Shown: in pieces, positions 51,528 to 59,461 of the stretch
Layout: every line of letters starts with the position of its first letter
Numbering within the stretch: position 1 is the first letter of the stretch
Assembly (NCBI GenBank): GCA_964530115.1
Contig: CAZGYD010000058.1
Span: forward strand, 1 to 64,000
DNA: 64,000 nt
Direction: 5' to 3'
Origin: Fen-999 sp964530115
GTDB taxonomy: Bacteria; Pseudomonadota; Gammaproteobacteria; Burkholderiales; Rhodocyclaceae
Position numbers and translations under genes: made by a program
The notes under the pieces: model-generated
The model's input: only the letters and a program-made list of their open reading frames with translations
What the model was told of the DNA's origin: nothing
Databases searched by the model: none

Positions 51528-51944
51528 ATGTTCGACATAGGCTTTTCCGAGCTGATGGTGATCGCCGTGGTGGCGTTGATCGTCATCGGGCCAGAGCGGC
51601 TGCCGCGCGTGGCGCGGACCGCCGGTCATCTGCTCGGCCGCCTGCAGCGATACGTCAGCGACGTCAAGGCCGACATCAACCGGGAGATCCAGCTCGAGGA
51701 ATTGAAAAAGCTCCAGAAGCAGGTCGCCGAGCAGGCGCGCATGATGGAGCAATCGGTCAACGAGCACATGAACTCGATCGAGACCTCGCTCAACCAGTCG
51801 ATCGCCCAGGGACTCGGCGAAAAGGCCGATGCGGCGCAGGGCGGGCCGGCGCAGGGCGGGCCGGCGCAGGACACCGCGAATGCGGACGCCGCCGGCGCGT
51901 TACCACCGCTGAGTTTCGACGAAAGCCGCAAGCCCAATGCCTGA
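51528..51944 (+). CDS. tatB: twin-arginine translocase subunit TatB
   Basis: A 138-residue protein with the N-terminal helix (GFSELMVIAVVALIVIGPERLPRVAR across the membrane and hinge), a long amphipathic/coiled region, and a low-complexity tail. The tail contains a 15-bp tandem duplication (AQGGPAQGGPAQD) and, near the end, a reverse-read copy of the dispersed repeat (GALPPLSFDE). It overlaps tatC by 8 bp. Confidence 0.94.
   Translation: MFDIGFSELMVIAVVALIVIGPERLPRVARTAGHLLGRLQRYVSDVKADINREIQLEELKKLQKQVAEQARMMEQSVNEHMNSIETSLNQSIAQGLGEKADAAQGGPAQGGPAQDTANADAAGALPPLSFDESRKPNA
51834..51870 (+). repeat. 15-bp tandem repeat in tatB
   Basis: GCGCAGGGCGGGCCG occurs twice in succession and a third, partial unit follows. 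It encodes AQGGP repeats in the unstructured tail, where length change is harmless. Confidence 0.85.
51891..51916 (-). repeat. dispersed 26-bp repeat, copy 11 (inside tatB)
   Basis: On the minus strand AAACTCAGCGG, then TG, then GTAACGCGCCGGC. tatB reads the plus strand as AGALPPLSF, ten codons before its stop. Confidence 0.75.
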
Positions 51945-52764
51945 GCTGTTCGAGACACAGGAAACCTTCATCTCCCATCTGGTCGAGTTGCGCGACCGGC
52001 TGCTGCGTGCCCTTCTGGCCGTGCTGCTCGTCTTCCTCGCGCTCGTGCCCTGGGCGGCGCAAGTCTATGACCTGCTCGCGGCGCCGATGATCGCCACGCT
52101 GCCGCCGGGAACGAAGATGATCGCCACCGGCGTGATCACGCCGTTCATGGTACCGATCAAGGTCACACTGCTCGCGGCCTTCGTCATCGCCCTGCCGGTC
52201 GTGCTTTACCAGGCGTGGGCCTTCGTTGCCCCCGGCCTCTATGCCCACGAGAAGAAGTTCGCCCTGCCGCTCATCGTCGGCAGCACCCTGCTCTTCCTTT
52301 TGGGCATTGCCTTCTGCTACTTCTTCGTCTTCAACACGGTGTTCAAGTTCATCGGCGAATTCGCGCCGCAGAGCATCACGCCGGCACCGGACATCGAGCA
52401 GTATCTCTCGTTCGTGATGACGATGTTTCTCGCCTTCGGCATCACCTTCGAGGTGCCGGTGGCCGTGATCCTGCTCGTGCGCTTCGGCATCGTCGGGCTG
52501 GACAAGCTCAAGGATGCACGACCCTACGTGATCGTCGGTGCCTTCGTCATCGCCGCCATCGTCACGCCGCCCGACGTGATTTCGCAGTTCATGCTCGCCG
52601 TGCCGATGTGCCTGCTCTACGAACTGGGTCTGATCGTCGCGCGCTTCGCCGCGAAGCCCGAGCCGATCCCCGGCGAGAGCGATTACGTGCCGCCGACTCC
52701 GGCGGAAATGGACCGGGAACTCGACAGGATGGACGCCTCGACGCCGCCCCGTCGGGACGGCTGA
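51937..52764 (+). CDS. tatC: twin-arginine translocase subunit TatC
   Basis: A 275-residue polytopic protein with six membrane helices. Family signatures are the N-terminal FISHLVELRDRLLR, FVAPGLYAHEKKF, and TPPDVISQFMLAVPM. It recognises twin-arginine signal peptides. Its stop is close to the end of the convergent protease gene; a short inverted repeat (TGAGCC/GGCTCA) lies between. Confidence 0.97.
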   Translation: MPELFETQETFISHLVELRDRLLRALLAVLLVFLALVPWAAQVYDLLAAPMIATLPPGTKMIATGVITPFMVPIKVTLLAAFVIALPVVLYQAWAFVAPGLYAHEKKFALPLIVGSTLLFLLGIAFCYFFVFNTVFKFIGEFAPQSITPAPDIEQYLSFVMTMFLAFGITFEVPVAVILLVRFGIVGLDKLKDARPYVIVGAFVIAAIVTPPDVISQFMLAVPMCLLYELGLIVARFAAKPEPIPGESDYVPPTPAEMDRELDRMDASTPPRRDG

Positions 52765-52782
52765 GCCGGCGTCAGCGGAGGC

Positions 52783-53949
52783 TCATTGCCGTGGCGGCTT
52801 CGGGCGCCGCCCGATGACCGCCTGGACCTCGATCTCGCGGCCGTCGCGGCGCAGCGTCATCCGGCCGGTCTGCCCGGGCTGGAGCGCGGCGATCTGCTCG
52901 AGCATTTGCTCGGCATCCTTGACTTTCCGGCCGTCGATGGCGATCAGTACGTCGCCCGGACGGATGCCGGCCTTGTCGGCCGGGCTGCCGCGCATCACGC
53001 CAGCGATGAGGGCGCCCTCGGTGGAGGGCATGCGGAAGGACTCGGCGAGTTCGGGCGTGATTTCCTGCACTTCGACGCCGATCCAGCCGCGGATCACGCT
53101 GCCGGTGCGAATGATCTGTTCGAGGACGTTGCGCGCAAGGGACACGGGGATGGCGAAGCCGATGCCCATGGAGCCGCCGCTTTGCGAATAGATGGCTGTG
53201 TTGATGCCGACCAGGTGGCCGTTGCTGTCGATCAGCGCGCCGCCCGAGTTGCCGGGGTTGATGGCGGCGTCCGTCTGGATGAAGTTCTCGAAGGTGTTGA
53301 TGCCGAGATGGCTGCGGCCCAGCGCGGAAACGATGCCGGAGGTCACCGTCTGGCCGACGCCGAACGGATTGCCGATGGCGAGCACGACGTCGCCAACGCG
53401 CAGCGAGTCCGGCGGCGCGAAGGTAATGGGCTTGAGACGCGCTTCGGCCGGCAGGCGCAGCACGGCGAGATCGGATTCGGGGTCGGTGCCGACGACCTGG
53501 GCCTTGAACTTTCGGCCGTCGTTGCTGGCGACCTCGATTTCGTCGGCGGCTTCGATGACATGGAAGTTGGTCAGCACATACCCTTCCTCGGACACCACGA
53601 CACCGCTGCCCAAACCCGAGCGACGCTGGCTGAACGTGCCCTGGCGGTCACCGAAGAAATGGAACCAGAATGGGTCGTTTGCCAGCGGGTGGCGGGAACG
53701 GATTTCCTGCGTGGTGAAAATATGCACCACCGAGGGCAGGGCCTGTTTCGCGGCATCGGCATAGGAGGCGACCTTGCGCGACTCGCCCGATGCCGGCGCC
53801 TCGCGGATCTCGACGACGCTGACTGCGTTCCGGGCGGCCACCGGCTCGAACCTGCCCGCGAGCCATTCGGGTTTCAGCGTCTGCACGACGAAGAGGGCGG
53901 CCACGGCGACGGTGACGGCCTGGGCGAAAATCAGCCAGAGGCGGCGCAT
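52783..53949 (-). CDS. DegS/AlgW-like S1C serine protease, one PDZ domain
   Basis: A 388-residue periplasmic protease anchored by an N-terminal helix (FAQAVTVAVAALFVVQTL). The catalytic triad is His130 (TNFHV), Asp160 (ESDLAVL) and Ser235 (GNSGGAL). A single PDZ domain follows (GWIGVEVQEITPELAESF, GSPADKAGIRPGDVL). The single PDZ and membrane anchor resemble DegS/AlgW, which cuts anti-sigma factors, but betaproteobacteria often annotate this gene, next to tatC, as a DegQ/HtrA protease. Its exact role is unresolved. Confidence 0.9.
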   Translation of the reverse strand: MRRLWLIFAQAVTVAVAALFVVQTLKPEWLAGRFEPVAARNAVSVVEIREAPASGESRKVASYADAAKQALPSVVHIFTTQEIRSRHPLANDPFWFHFFGDRQGTFSQRRSGLGSGVVVSEEGYVLTNFHVIEAADEIEVASNDGRKFKAQVVGTDPESDLAVLRLPAEARLKPITFAPPDSLRVGDVVLAIGNPFGVGQTVTSGIVSALGRSHLGINTFENFIQTDAAINPGNSGGALIDSNGHLVGINTAIYSQSGGSMGIGFAIPVSLARNVLEQIIRTGSVIRGWIGVEVQEITPELAESFRMPSTEGALIAGVMRGSPADKAGIRPGDVLIAIDGRKVKDAEQMLEQIAALQPGQTGRMTLRRDGREIEVQAVIGRRPKPPRQ

Positions 53950-54008
53950 AATCGGTCTATCGGCTGGCGGATGACGCAGAGGTCACGAAGAAGGGCTTGG
54001 AGGAAAAG

Positions 54009-54755
54009 GTGCAACGCGACGAGTTGCGAGCGTATCTCGATGTTTTTCTGGAGGTGGAACGCTTCCGGGATTATTGCCCAAACGGCCTGCAAGTGGAAGG
54101 ACGCGGGGAGATCGGCCGCATCGTCTGCGGCGTCACCGCCAGCCAGGCCCTGCTCGACGAGGCCGTGCGTCGCGGTGCCGATGCCATCCTCGTGCATCAC
54201 GGCTGGTTCTGGCGCAGTGACGATGTGCGCATCACCGGCATCCGCAAGCGCCGGCTGGCGACCTTGCTGCGTGAGGACATCAGCCTGTTCGCCTACCACC
54301 TGCCGCTCGACGCCCATCCGGAAGTCGGCAACAACGCGCAGCTCGCGGCGCGCATGGGCTGGCGGACCGAGGGGCGTTTCGGTGAGCAGGATCTCGGCTG
54401 CATCGGCCGGCCCGCGACCATCGCCCCGGCGGGCGGCATCGCCGCCGCGCTCGAGCGAACCCTCGGACGCCCGCCGCTTCTCGTGGGCAACGCGGAACGA
54501 CCGGTGACCCGCATCGCCTGGTGCACCGGCGCGGCCCAAGGGAGCTTCGAGGCGGCGATCGCCGCTGGCGCGGATTGTTATGTGAGCGGCGAGATTTCGG
54601 AGCAAACGGTGCATCTGGCGCGGGAATCCGGCGTCGCCTACATCGCCGCCGGGCACCACGCCACGGAACGTTATGGCGTCATCGCCCTCGGCCAGCACCT
54701 GCGGGCGCGCTTCGGGGTAGAGGTCGATTTCGTCGAGGTCGACAACCCCGTCTGA
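54009..54755 (+). CDS. Nif3-like dinuclear metal centre hexameric protein
   Basis: A 248-residue YbgI/Nif3-family protein. Metal-binding residues lie in ILVHHGWFW, AYHLPLDAHPEVGNN and AAGHHATERYG. YbgI-type proteins have been proposed to act as GTP cyclohydrolase-like enzymes, but the role is not settled. I chose the GTG start because a perfect GGAGG lies five bases upstream; a TTG four codons earlier overlaps that site. The gene diverges from the protease gene by 59 bp. Confidence 0.9.
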   Translation: MQRDELRAYLDVFLEVERFRDYCPNGLQVEGRGEIGRIVCGVTASQALLDEAVRRGADAILVHHGWFWRSDDVRITGIRKRRLATLLREDISLFAYHLPLDAHPEVGNNAQLAARMGWRTEGRFGEQDLGCIGRPATIAPAGGIAAALERTLGRPPLLVGNAERPVTRIAWCTGAAQGSFEAAIAAGADCYVSGEISEQTVHLARESGVAYIAAGHHATERYGVIALGQHLRARFGVEVDFVEVDNPV

Positions 54756-55979
54756 TCAGGATTTGAGTATCGCCCGAAGCAGGAGGATTTCCTCGACGAC
54801 CGGCTGGGGGAAACCCATGCGCGTGCCGCCACGGGTGTCTTCGAGGAGGCGGTTGAGATATTCGTCGCAGGTCCGGTGGGGCCAGAGTTCCTGGATCCGG
54901 CTCACGATGTGCGGGAAATCCTCCAGGCGTTCGACCTTTGCGCCGGTGTTCTCGCTGGTTTCCATCCAGCCGGGCGGTGCGATATTGAAGTGCTTTTGCA
55001 ACTCACCCACGGCCTTGTCGAATTCCGCCTTGTTGCCGGACTGCCGGTGAACCTCGAGTAATTTCAGCCAGTGACTGAGTGCGTGCCGGGGATCCTTGCG
55101 GATCTGATCCGCAAGGGTATGCGCGGCACCGTCGGCAAGCCCCATCGACAACATGACCTCGGCGAGTTCGAGCGACATGTCGGAATCCATTCCTTCCTTC
55201 ACCGTGATACCCGTATCACTTGCCAGGGGCACGGTCGGCGCGGAAGGCTGGGGCACCGGCTGGAGGGCGGCAGGCGGCGCGGGCGGCGCCGGCCGGGGGA
55301 GTTCGGCTGCGCGCGATGCCGGCTTGGCGGTGGCTGGTTTTCCTTTGCCGTTGTCCGTGCCTTTGCCATTGGGCGGCGGAATCGTCAACGGTGCGGCGCC
55401 ATCGTGCCCGGCTGCGCCGAGCGCCACTTTGGCTTCGGGCCTGCTTCGGCGCCGCAGGAACCAGGCCGCCGTGAGGCCGAGCAGGACCGCGCCGCCGGCG
55501 ATTGTGAGCCAGCCCGCGTCGTCCAGGCCAGCGAATTCCGATTTCGAGCCGGAGGACGGCAACGGCAGCGGTTCGGCCGGCGCCGGGCAGGATGCTGGCG
55601 CAGGCTTGCAGGACTGGCCGGTGGGCATGTCGGTGACCAGCTTGCGGATTTCGGCGACGACCGCAGTCATGCGACCGACCCGGTCGAGCAGATCGCCAAT
55701 CACGGCCCGGTCTTCGTTCAGGACTTTCCCGACACGGGCCTCGAGCCTGAGCAGCGCCCGCTCGGTTTCATCGGATGCCTGAGGAGACGACAGGGTGTGG
55801 CTGGCGCGCAGGCCATTTACCTCGGCCGCTGCAGCTTCGCCCGCCATCGTCGGCCCGGCCGCCAGCGCGAGAAGCGCGAAGAGCCGGAGCACCTGCCTGC
55901 TGCGGGCGGCGAGGATGGATCGGGCGGCCGAGGGGCGGCGCGTGAAATGGGCCTTTTCCGTTGCCGAGCGCCGATGCAT
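54756..55979 (-). CDS. FimV-like exported protein with C-terminal TPR-type domain
   Basis: A 407-residue protein. A signal-like segment with a long basic start (VLRLFALLALAAGPTMAGEAAAA) is followed by a predicted coiled-coil (ETERALLRLEARVGKVLNEDRAVIGD in part), a membrane helix near residue 160 (GWLTIAGGAVLLGLTAAWFLRRR) and a Pro/Ala-rich linker. It ends with helical repeats (LELAEVMLSMGLADGAAHTLADQI, LLEVHRQSGNKAEFDKAV). Signal, single TM, linker and end domain resemble FimV/TspA-type polar organisers, without a recognisable LysM. The start is the ATG closest to the signal region. It converges on the Nif3-like gene, with adjoining stops. Confidence 0.6.
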   Translation of the reverse strand: MHRRSATEKAHFTRRPSAARSILAARSRQVLRLFALLALAAGPTMAGEAAAAEVNGLRASHTLSSPQASDETERALLRLEARVGKVLNEDRAVIGDLLDRVGRMTAVVAEIRKLVTDMPTGQSCKPAPASCPAPAEPLPLPSSGSKSEFAGLDDAGWLTIAGGAVLLGLTAAWFLRRRSRPEAKVALGAAGHDGAAPLTIPPPNGKGTDNGKGKPATAKPASRAAELPRPAPPAPPAALQPVPQPSAPTVPLASDTGITVKEGMDSDMSLELAEVMLSMGLADGAAHTLADQIRKDPRHALSHWLKLLEVHRQSGNKAEFDKAVGELQKHFNIAPPGWMETSENTGAKVERLEDFPHIVSRIQELWPHRTCDEYLNRLLEDTRGGTRMGFPQPVVEEILLLRAILKS

Positions 55980-56092
55980 CGTGGGTGGTGAAAACTGCGC
56001 CAATATCCGGATCTGCCCAGAATGCCAGATACGCACGCGAAGGATGTGCCGGATAAGAACCCCGAATCCGCCTCACTTCGCCGAGTCGCGCG

Positions 56093-56659
56093 TCAGGCGG
56101 CCGTCGGCTTGAGTCGGTCCTTGAATACGCTCCGCAGTTTCGCAGCCTTGGGCGCGACGACCGCCACGCAGTAGGGCTGGTCCGGGTGGTTGGCGAGGTA
56201 GTTCTGATGGTAGTCCTCGGCCGGCCAGAAGCGCGGCGCCGGCAGGATCTCGGTAACGATGGGACCCTCCCAGATCCGCGCGGCGGCCAGTTCGGCGATG
56301 ACGGCGCGCGCTGTTTCGGCCTGCCTGGGCGAAGAGGTGAAAATCACCGACCGGTACTGGGGACCGATGTCGTTGCCCTGGCGGTCCCGGGTCGTCGGAT
56401 CGTGGATGGCGAAAAAGGCCAGGAGCAAGGTCCGGTAGTCGATGACCTCGGGATCGAACCGGATCTCGACCACTTCGGCGTGCCCGGTCGTTCCCGTGCA
56501 GACCTGACGGTAGCTGGGCGAGGCGACGTGACCGCCGCAGTAGCCCGAGATCACCGATTCGACGCCCTCGAGCTGGCGCAGCGCCGCCTCCAGGCACCAG
56601 AAGCAGCCGCCGCCGAGAATCGCGGTTTCGAGGCCGCCAGGCTTGCCGGATTCAGACAT
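56093..56659 (-). CDS. msrA: peptide-methionine (S)-S-oxide reductase MsrA
   Basis: Repairs oxidised methionine. It has 188 residues; the catalytic Cys19 is in GGGCFWCLE, and SGYCGGHVASPSY, TGHAEVVEIRFDP and HQNYLANHPDQPYC (in part) are typical. Its 5' end overlaps the methyltransferase gene by 8 bp, so both are on one transcript. Confidence 0.95.
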   Translation of the reverse strand: MSESGKPGGLETAILGGGCFWCLEAALRQLEGVESVISGYCGGHVASPSYRQVCTGTTGHAEVVEIRFDPEVIDYRTLLLAFFAIHDPTTRDRQGNDIGPQYRSVIFTSSPRQAETARAVIAELAAARIWEGPIVTEILPAPRFWPAEDYHQNYLANHPDQPYCVAVVAPKAAKLRSVFKDRLKPTAA

Positions 56660-57386
56660 GCCCCGCCCTCATTGCGATCGGCCATGCGATCTCCCTGGCC
56701 TGGTCGCCCCAGAGGGGCGCGAGGCGTTCTGCCAATTCTGGGATCGGGTCCCGGCCCTCGGCCTTGCGATAACGCTGCGTCGCGGACCAGGTACCCAGAT
56801 AGGCCAGGAGATCCGCGAGCGACCAGCGGAGACGGATCTCGAATTTCGGTGCCCCGATGTCGGCGAACGGGAAGGGCATGCCGGCATACGCGGCATCCAC
56901 CCAGCGGCGTTCGGGCGGCCAGTACGGCCCGAGCGTGTCGGCGTAGAAGGCGGCCAGAACCTGATCGACCGGAGCGTCAGCGCGCAGCAGCTGGTAGGTC
57001 CAGGCGGCGATCAGCCCGCCCGGCTTCAACACGCGCCGGACCTCGGCATAGAACTTCGCGAAGTCGAACCAGTGCAGCGCTTGGGCGACGGTAACGACGT
57101 CCGCCGATGCATCCGCGAGCCCGCTCGCCTCGGCGGGTGCGACCCGGTAGTCGATGCGGGGGTTTGGCTGCGCAGCTGCAATCTGCTGGGCCGAAAAGTC
57201 AGTCGCGGTGACACGCCGAAAGCGCTCGGCGAGCGGCACCGAGGCCTGGCCGTTTCCGCAGCCGCAGTCCCACGCGAGATCGTGCCCCGTTGCCCGAGCG
57301 GCAATCCAGTCGAACAGGGCTTCGGGATAGCCGGGGCGGAACCTGGCGTAGTCGGCGGCGTGTCCGGAGAAATGATCGCCCGCCAT
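56652..57386 (-). CDS. class I SAM-dependent methyltransferase
   Basis: A 244-residue methyltransferase of the UbiE/trans-aconitate type. Motif I is AWDCGCGNGQASVPLAE, motif II is VTATDFS, and VVTVAQALHWFD and LKPGGLIAAWTY follow. Substrate unknown. The motif II region matches the dispersed repeat on the opposite strand. It overlaps the small membrane protein gene by one to four bases and msrA by eight. Confidence 0.87.
   Translation of the reverse strand: MAGDHFSGHAADYARFRPGYPEALFDWIAARATGHDLAWDCGCGNGQASVPLAERFRRVTATDFSAQQIAAAQPNPRIDYRVAPAEASGLADASADVVTVAQALHWFDFAKFYAEVRRVLKPGGLIAAWTYQLLRADAPVDQVLAAFYADTLGPYWPPERRWVDAAYAGMPFPFADIGAPKFEIRLRWSLADLLAYLGTWSATQRYRKAEGRDPIPELAERLAPLWGDQAREIAWPIAMRAGHV
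57195..57220 (+). repeat. possible 26-bp repeat, copy 12 (inside methyltransferase)
   Basis: AAAGTCAGTCG, then CG, then GTGACACGCCGAA. The host reads the other strand as RRVTATDFS, which is also the normal motif II of the enzyme fold, so this match could be chance. Confidence 0.4.
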
Positions 57387-57616
57387 CAGGCCCCTTCCCT
57401 TTCTGCGAGCCGGCGCAGCACGAGCGGGAAGCCGCCGGTCAGGAACAGGGCGATGGCAGTGACGATCATCGCAATGCCGGTACCCTCGTCGGCGAGCAGC
57501 GGATGCAGGCCGGCGCCGAGGCCGGAGAGCGCGACGATGCCGACGACGAGGCTGACGACGCCGAGCGTCGTGAAGGCGATGAAGCTGAAGGGCCAGTGGT
57601 GAGGTTTCATGCGCAT
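57386..57616 (-). CDS. small membrane protein, two helices
   Basis: A 76-residue protein with two hydrophobic helices (FIAFTTLGVVSLVVGIVALSG; IAMIVTAIALFLTGGFPLVL) and a charged end (RRLAEREGA). GGAG lies upstream; either of two ATGs six bases apart can be the start. No family recognised. It is between the phenylacetate-CoA ligase and methyltransferase genes, with which it almost overlaps. Confidence 0.6.
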   Translation of the reverse strand: MRMKPHHWPFSFIAFTTLGVVSLVVGIVALSGLGAGLHPLLADEGTGIAMIVTAIALFLTGGFPLVLRRLAEREGA

Positions 57617-57617
57617 T

Positions 57618-58919
57618 TCACTCCTTCGGCCGCAGATCGACGACGCGCCGCGCCTTGCCGGTCGAGCGCTCGATGCTGCCGGGGTTGCGGACGCTCACCT
57701 TCGTGGTGATGCCGATCAGCGACTTGATGTGGTGCTGCAGCTCGCGCGCGGCGGCCTCGCGGTCGGCCTCGGAGACGACGTCCGGCTTGATCTCGACGAG
57801 CACGGCAAGCTCGTCCATGTGCCCGCGGCGGGAGACTTCGAGCTGGTAATGCGGCGCGAGCTTGTCGACCTTGAGGATCTGCTCCTCGATCTGGGAGGGG
57901 AAGACGTTGACGCCGCGGATGATGAGCATGTCGTCGGAGCGGCCGGTGATCTTGCCGATGCGGCGAAAGCTGCGCGCGGTCGGCGGCAGGAGCCGTGTGA
58001 GATCGCGCGTGCGGTAGCGGATCACCGGCAGCGCCTCCTTGGTCAGCGAGGTGAATACCAGCTCGCCGGGCGAGCCGTCGGGCAGCACTTCGCCCGTGTC
58101 CGGGTCGATGATCTCGGGATAGAAGTGGTCCTCCCAGATCACCGGGCCATCCTTGGCCTCGATGCATTCGGCCGCCACGCCCGGTCCCATGACTTCGGAA
58201 AGCCCGTAGAGGTCCATCGCGTCGATGCCCAGCCGCGCCTCGAGCTCGCGGCGCATCCGTTCGCCCCACGGCTCGGCGCCGAACATGCCGCGGCGTAGCG
58301 CGGTCGTGGCCGCACCGATGCCGAGACGGTCCATTTCATCGACGATGTTGAGCACGTACGACGGCGTGCCGACGATCATCGTCGCCCTGAAGTCGCGGAT
58401 CAGCTGCGCCTGCCGCTCGGTCTGTCCGCCGCTGATCGGCACGACGGCGCAGCCGAGCCGCTCGGCGCCGTAATGCACCCCGAGCCCGCCGGTGAACAGC
58501 CCGTAGCCGTGCGTGATGTGGATGATGTCGGAGCGCCGGGCGCCGGCGGCGAACAGGGAGCGGGCCATGAGCCCGGCCCAGGTGTCGATGTCCTGCTGCG
58601 TGTAGCCGACCACCGTAGGTTTGCCCGTCGTGCCCGACGACGCATGCACGCGGACGATGTCGTCCATCGGCACGGCGAACATGCCGAAGGGGTAAGTCTC
58701 ACGCAGATCCGCCTTGGTGGTGAAGGGAAAGCGGGCGAGGTCCGACAGTTCCTTCAGATCTTCCGGGCGCACGCCGGCCGCGTCGAATTTTTCGCGGTAG
58801 CGCGGCACACGCTCGTAGGCCCAGGTGAGCGTGCGCTTGAGTCGCTGCAATTGCAGGGCCGTGATCTCATCGCGGCTCGCGTGTTCGATCGGTTCGTAGG
58901 CGGGGCGGCTCGATGCCAA
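57618..58919 (-). CDS. paaK: phenylacetate-CoA ligase, first paralogue
   Basis: Activates phenylacetate to phenylacetyl-CoA with ATP. It has 433 residues; ATP-binding P-loop HASSGTTGKPT, YGLFTGGLGVHYGAE and the C-terminal hinge GRSDDMLIIRGVNVFPSQIEEQ (two parts) are PaaK hallmarks. It is close to the second paralogue in sequence and length. It starts 2 bp after the stop of the degenerate GGDEF gene, so it is in the same operon. Confidence 0.92.
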   Translation of the reverse strand: MASSRPAYEPIEHASRDEITALQLQRLKRTLTWAYERVPRYREKFDAAGVRPEDLKELSDLARFPFTTKADLRETYPFGMFAVPMDDIVRVHASSGTTGKPTVVGYTQQDIDTWAGLMARSLFAAGARRSDIIHITHGYGLFTGGLGVHYGAERLGCAVVPISGGQTERQAQLIRDFRATMIVGTPSYVLNIVDEMDRLGIGAATTALRRGMFGAEPWGERMRRELEARLGIDAMDLYGLSEVMGPGVAAECIEAKDGPVIWEDHFYPEIIDPDTGEVLPDGSPGELVFTSLTKEALPVIRYRTRDLTRLLPPTARSFRRIGKITGRSDDMLIIRGVNVFPSQIEEQILKVDKLAPHYQLEVSRRGHMDELAVLVEIKPDVVSEADREAAARELQHHIKSLIGITTKVSVRNPGSIERSTGKARRVVDLRPKE

Positions 58920-58921
58920 GG

Positions 58922-59443
58922 TCAGTCCTGCGGTTTGCCGATGCCGGGCCAGCGCATGGCGACGCGCCGGTCGCTGGCGACGACGTCGAGGAACTCCTCG
59001 GCACTGTCGAAGGACAGCGTCGCCAGCGCATCGGTGTCGGGGATGGCATAGACGGAAATGTCGCGGTCGACGATATCGAGACCGTTGGCCGCGGCGATCT
59101 CGACGATCTGCGCGACCCGCGCCAATACCGATTTTGGCGTGACGAAGGGGACGAGGACCCAGATGTCCGTGCCGTTCCGGGCGACCAGATCCGCCTTGCG
59201 CAGCGACTCGCGCAGCTTCGCCGCGAGCCCGATGACCATGCGCAGCGCGCCCTTGGCGCCGTAGGTGTCACCCAGCCGCTTCTGCTCGTGAAAGCTGACG
59301 CAGATCAGGCTGTGCCGAAGGTTGGTGGCATAGCGGGACTGGACCGCGAGCACCCAGTCGAGCACGGTCAGGAAACGTTCCCAGGCGGCGGCGTCTTCCT
59401 CGAGCAGGGTCGTTTCGGCATCGGAAAGGAAGTCCTGGGTCAT
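58922..59443 (-). CDS. degenerate GGDEF-domain protein
   Basis: A 173-residue soluble protein. The core (HSLICVSFHEQKRLGDTYGAKGALRMVIGLA, then LRESLRKADLVARNGTDIWVLVPF) follows the GGDEF fold, but the active-site loop reads NGTDIW in place of GG(D/E)EF and the metal Asp pattern is not preserved. It cannot be an active diguanylate cyclase; it may bind GTP or c-di-GMP or act by protein contacts. It lies between the two paaK genes, 18 bp and 2 bp away, so expression is shared with phenylacetate activation. Confidence 0.65.
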   Translation of the reverse strand: MTQDFLSDAETTLLEEDAAAWERFLTVLDWVLAVQSRYATNLRHSLICVSFHEQKRLGDTYGAKGALRMVIGLAAKLRESLRKADLVARNGTDIWVLVPFVTPKSVLARVAQIVEIAAANGLDIVDRDISVYAIPDTDALATLSFDSAEEFLDVVASDRRVAMRWPGIGKPQD

Positions 59444-59461
59444 GGCTGGCCTTTCTTCTGG

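Noticed and set aside
57195..57220. Methyltransferase copy as firm evidence of repeat insertion
   Set aside because: The encoded RRVTATDFS is normal motif II of class I methyltransferases, so the match was kept only as a low-confidence repeat.
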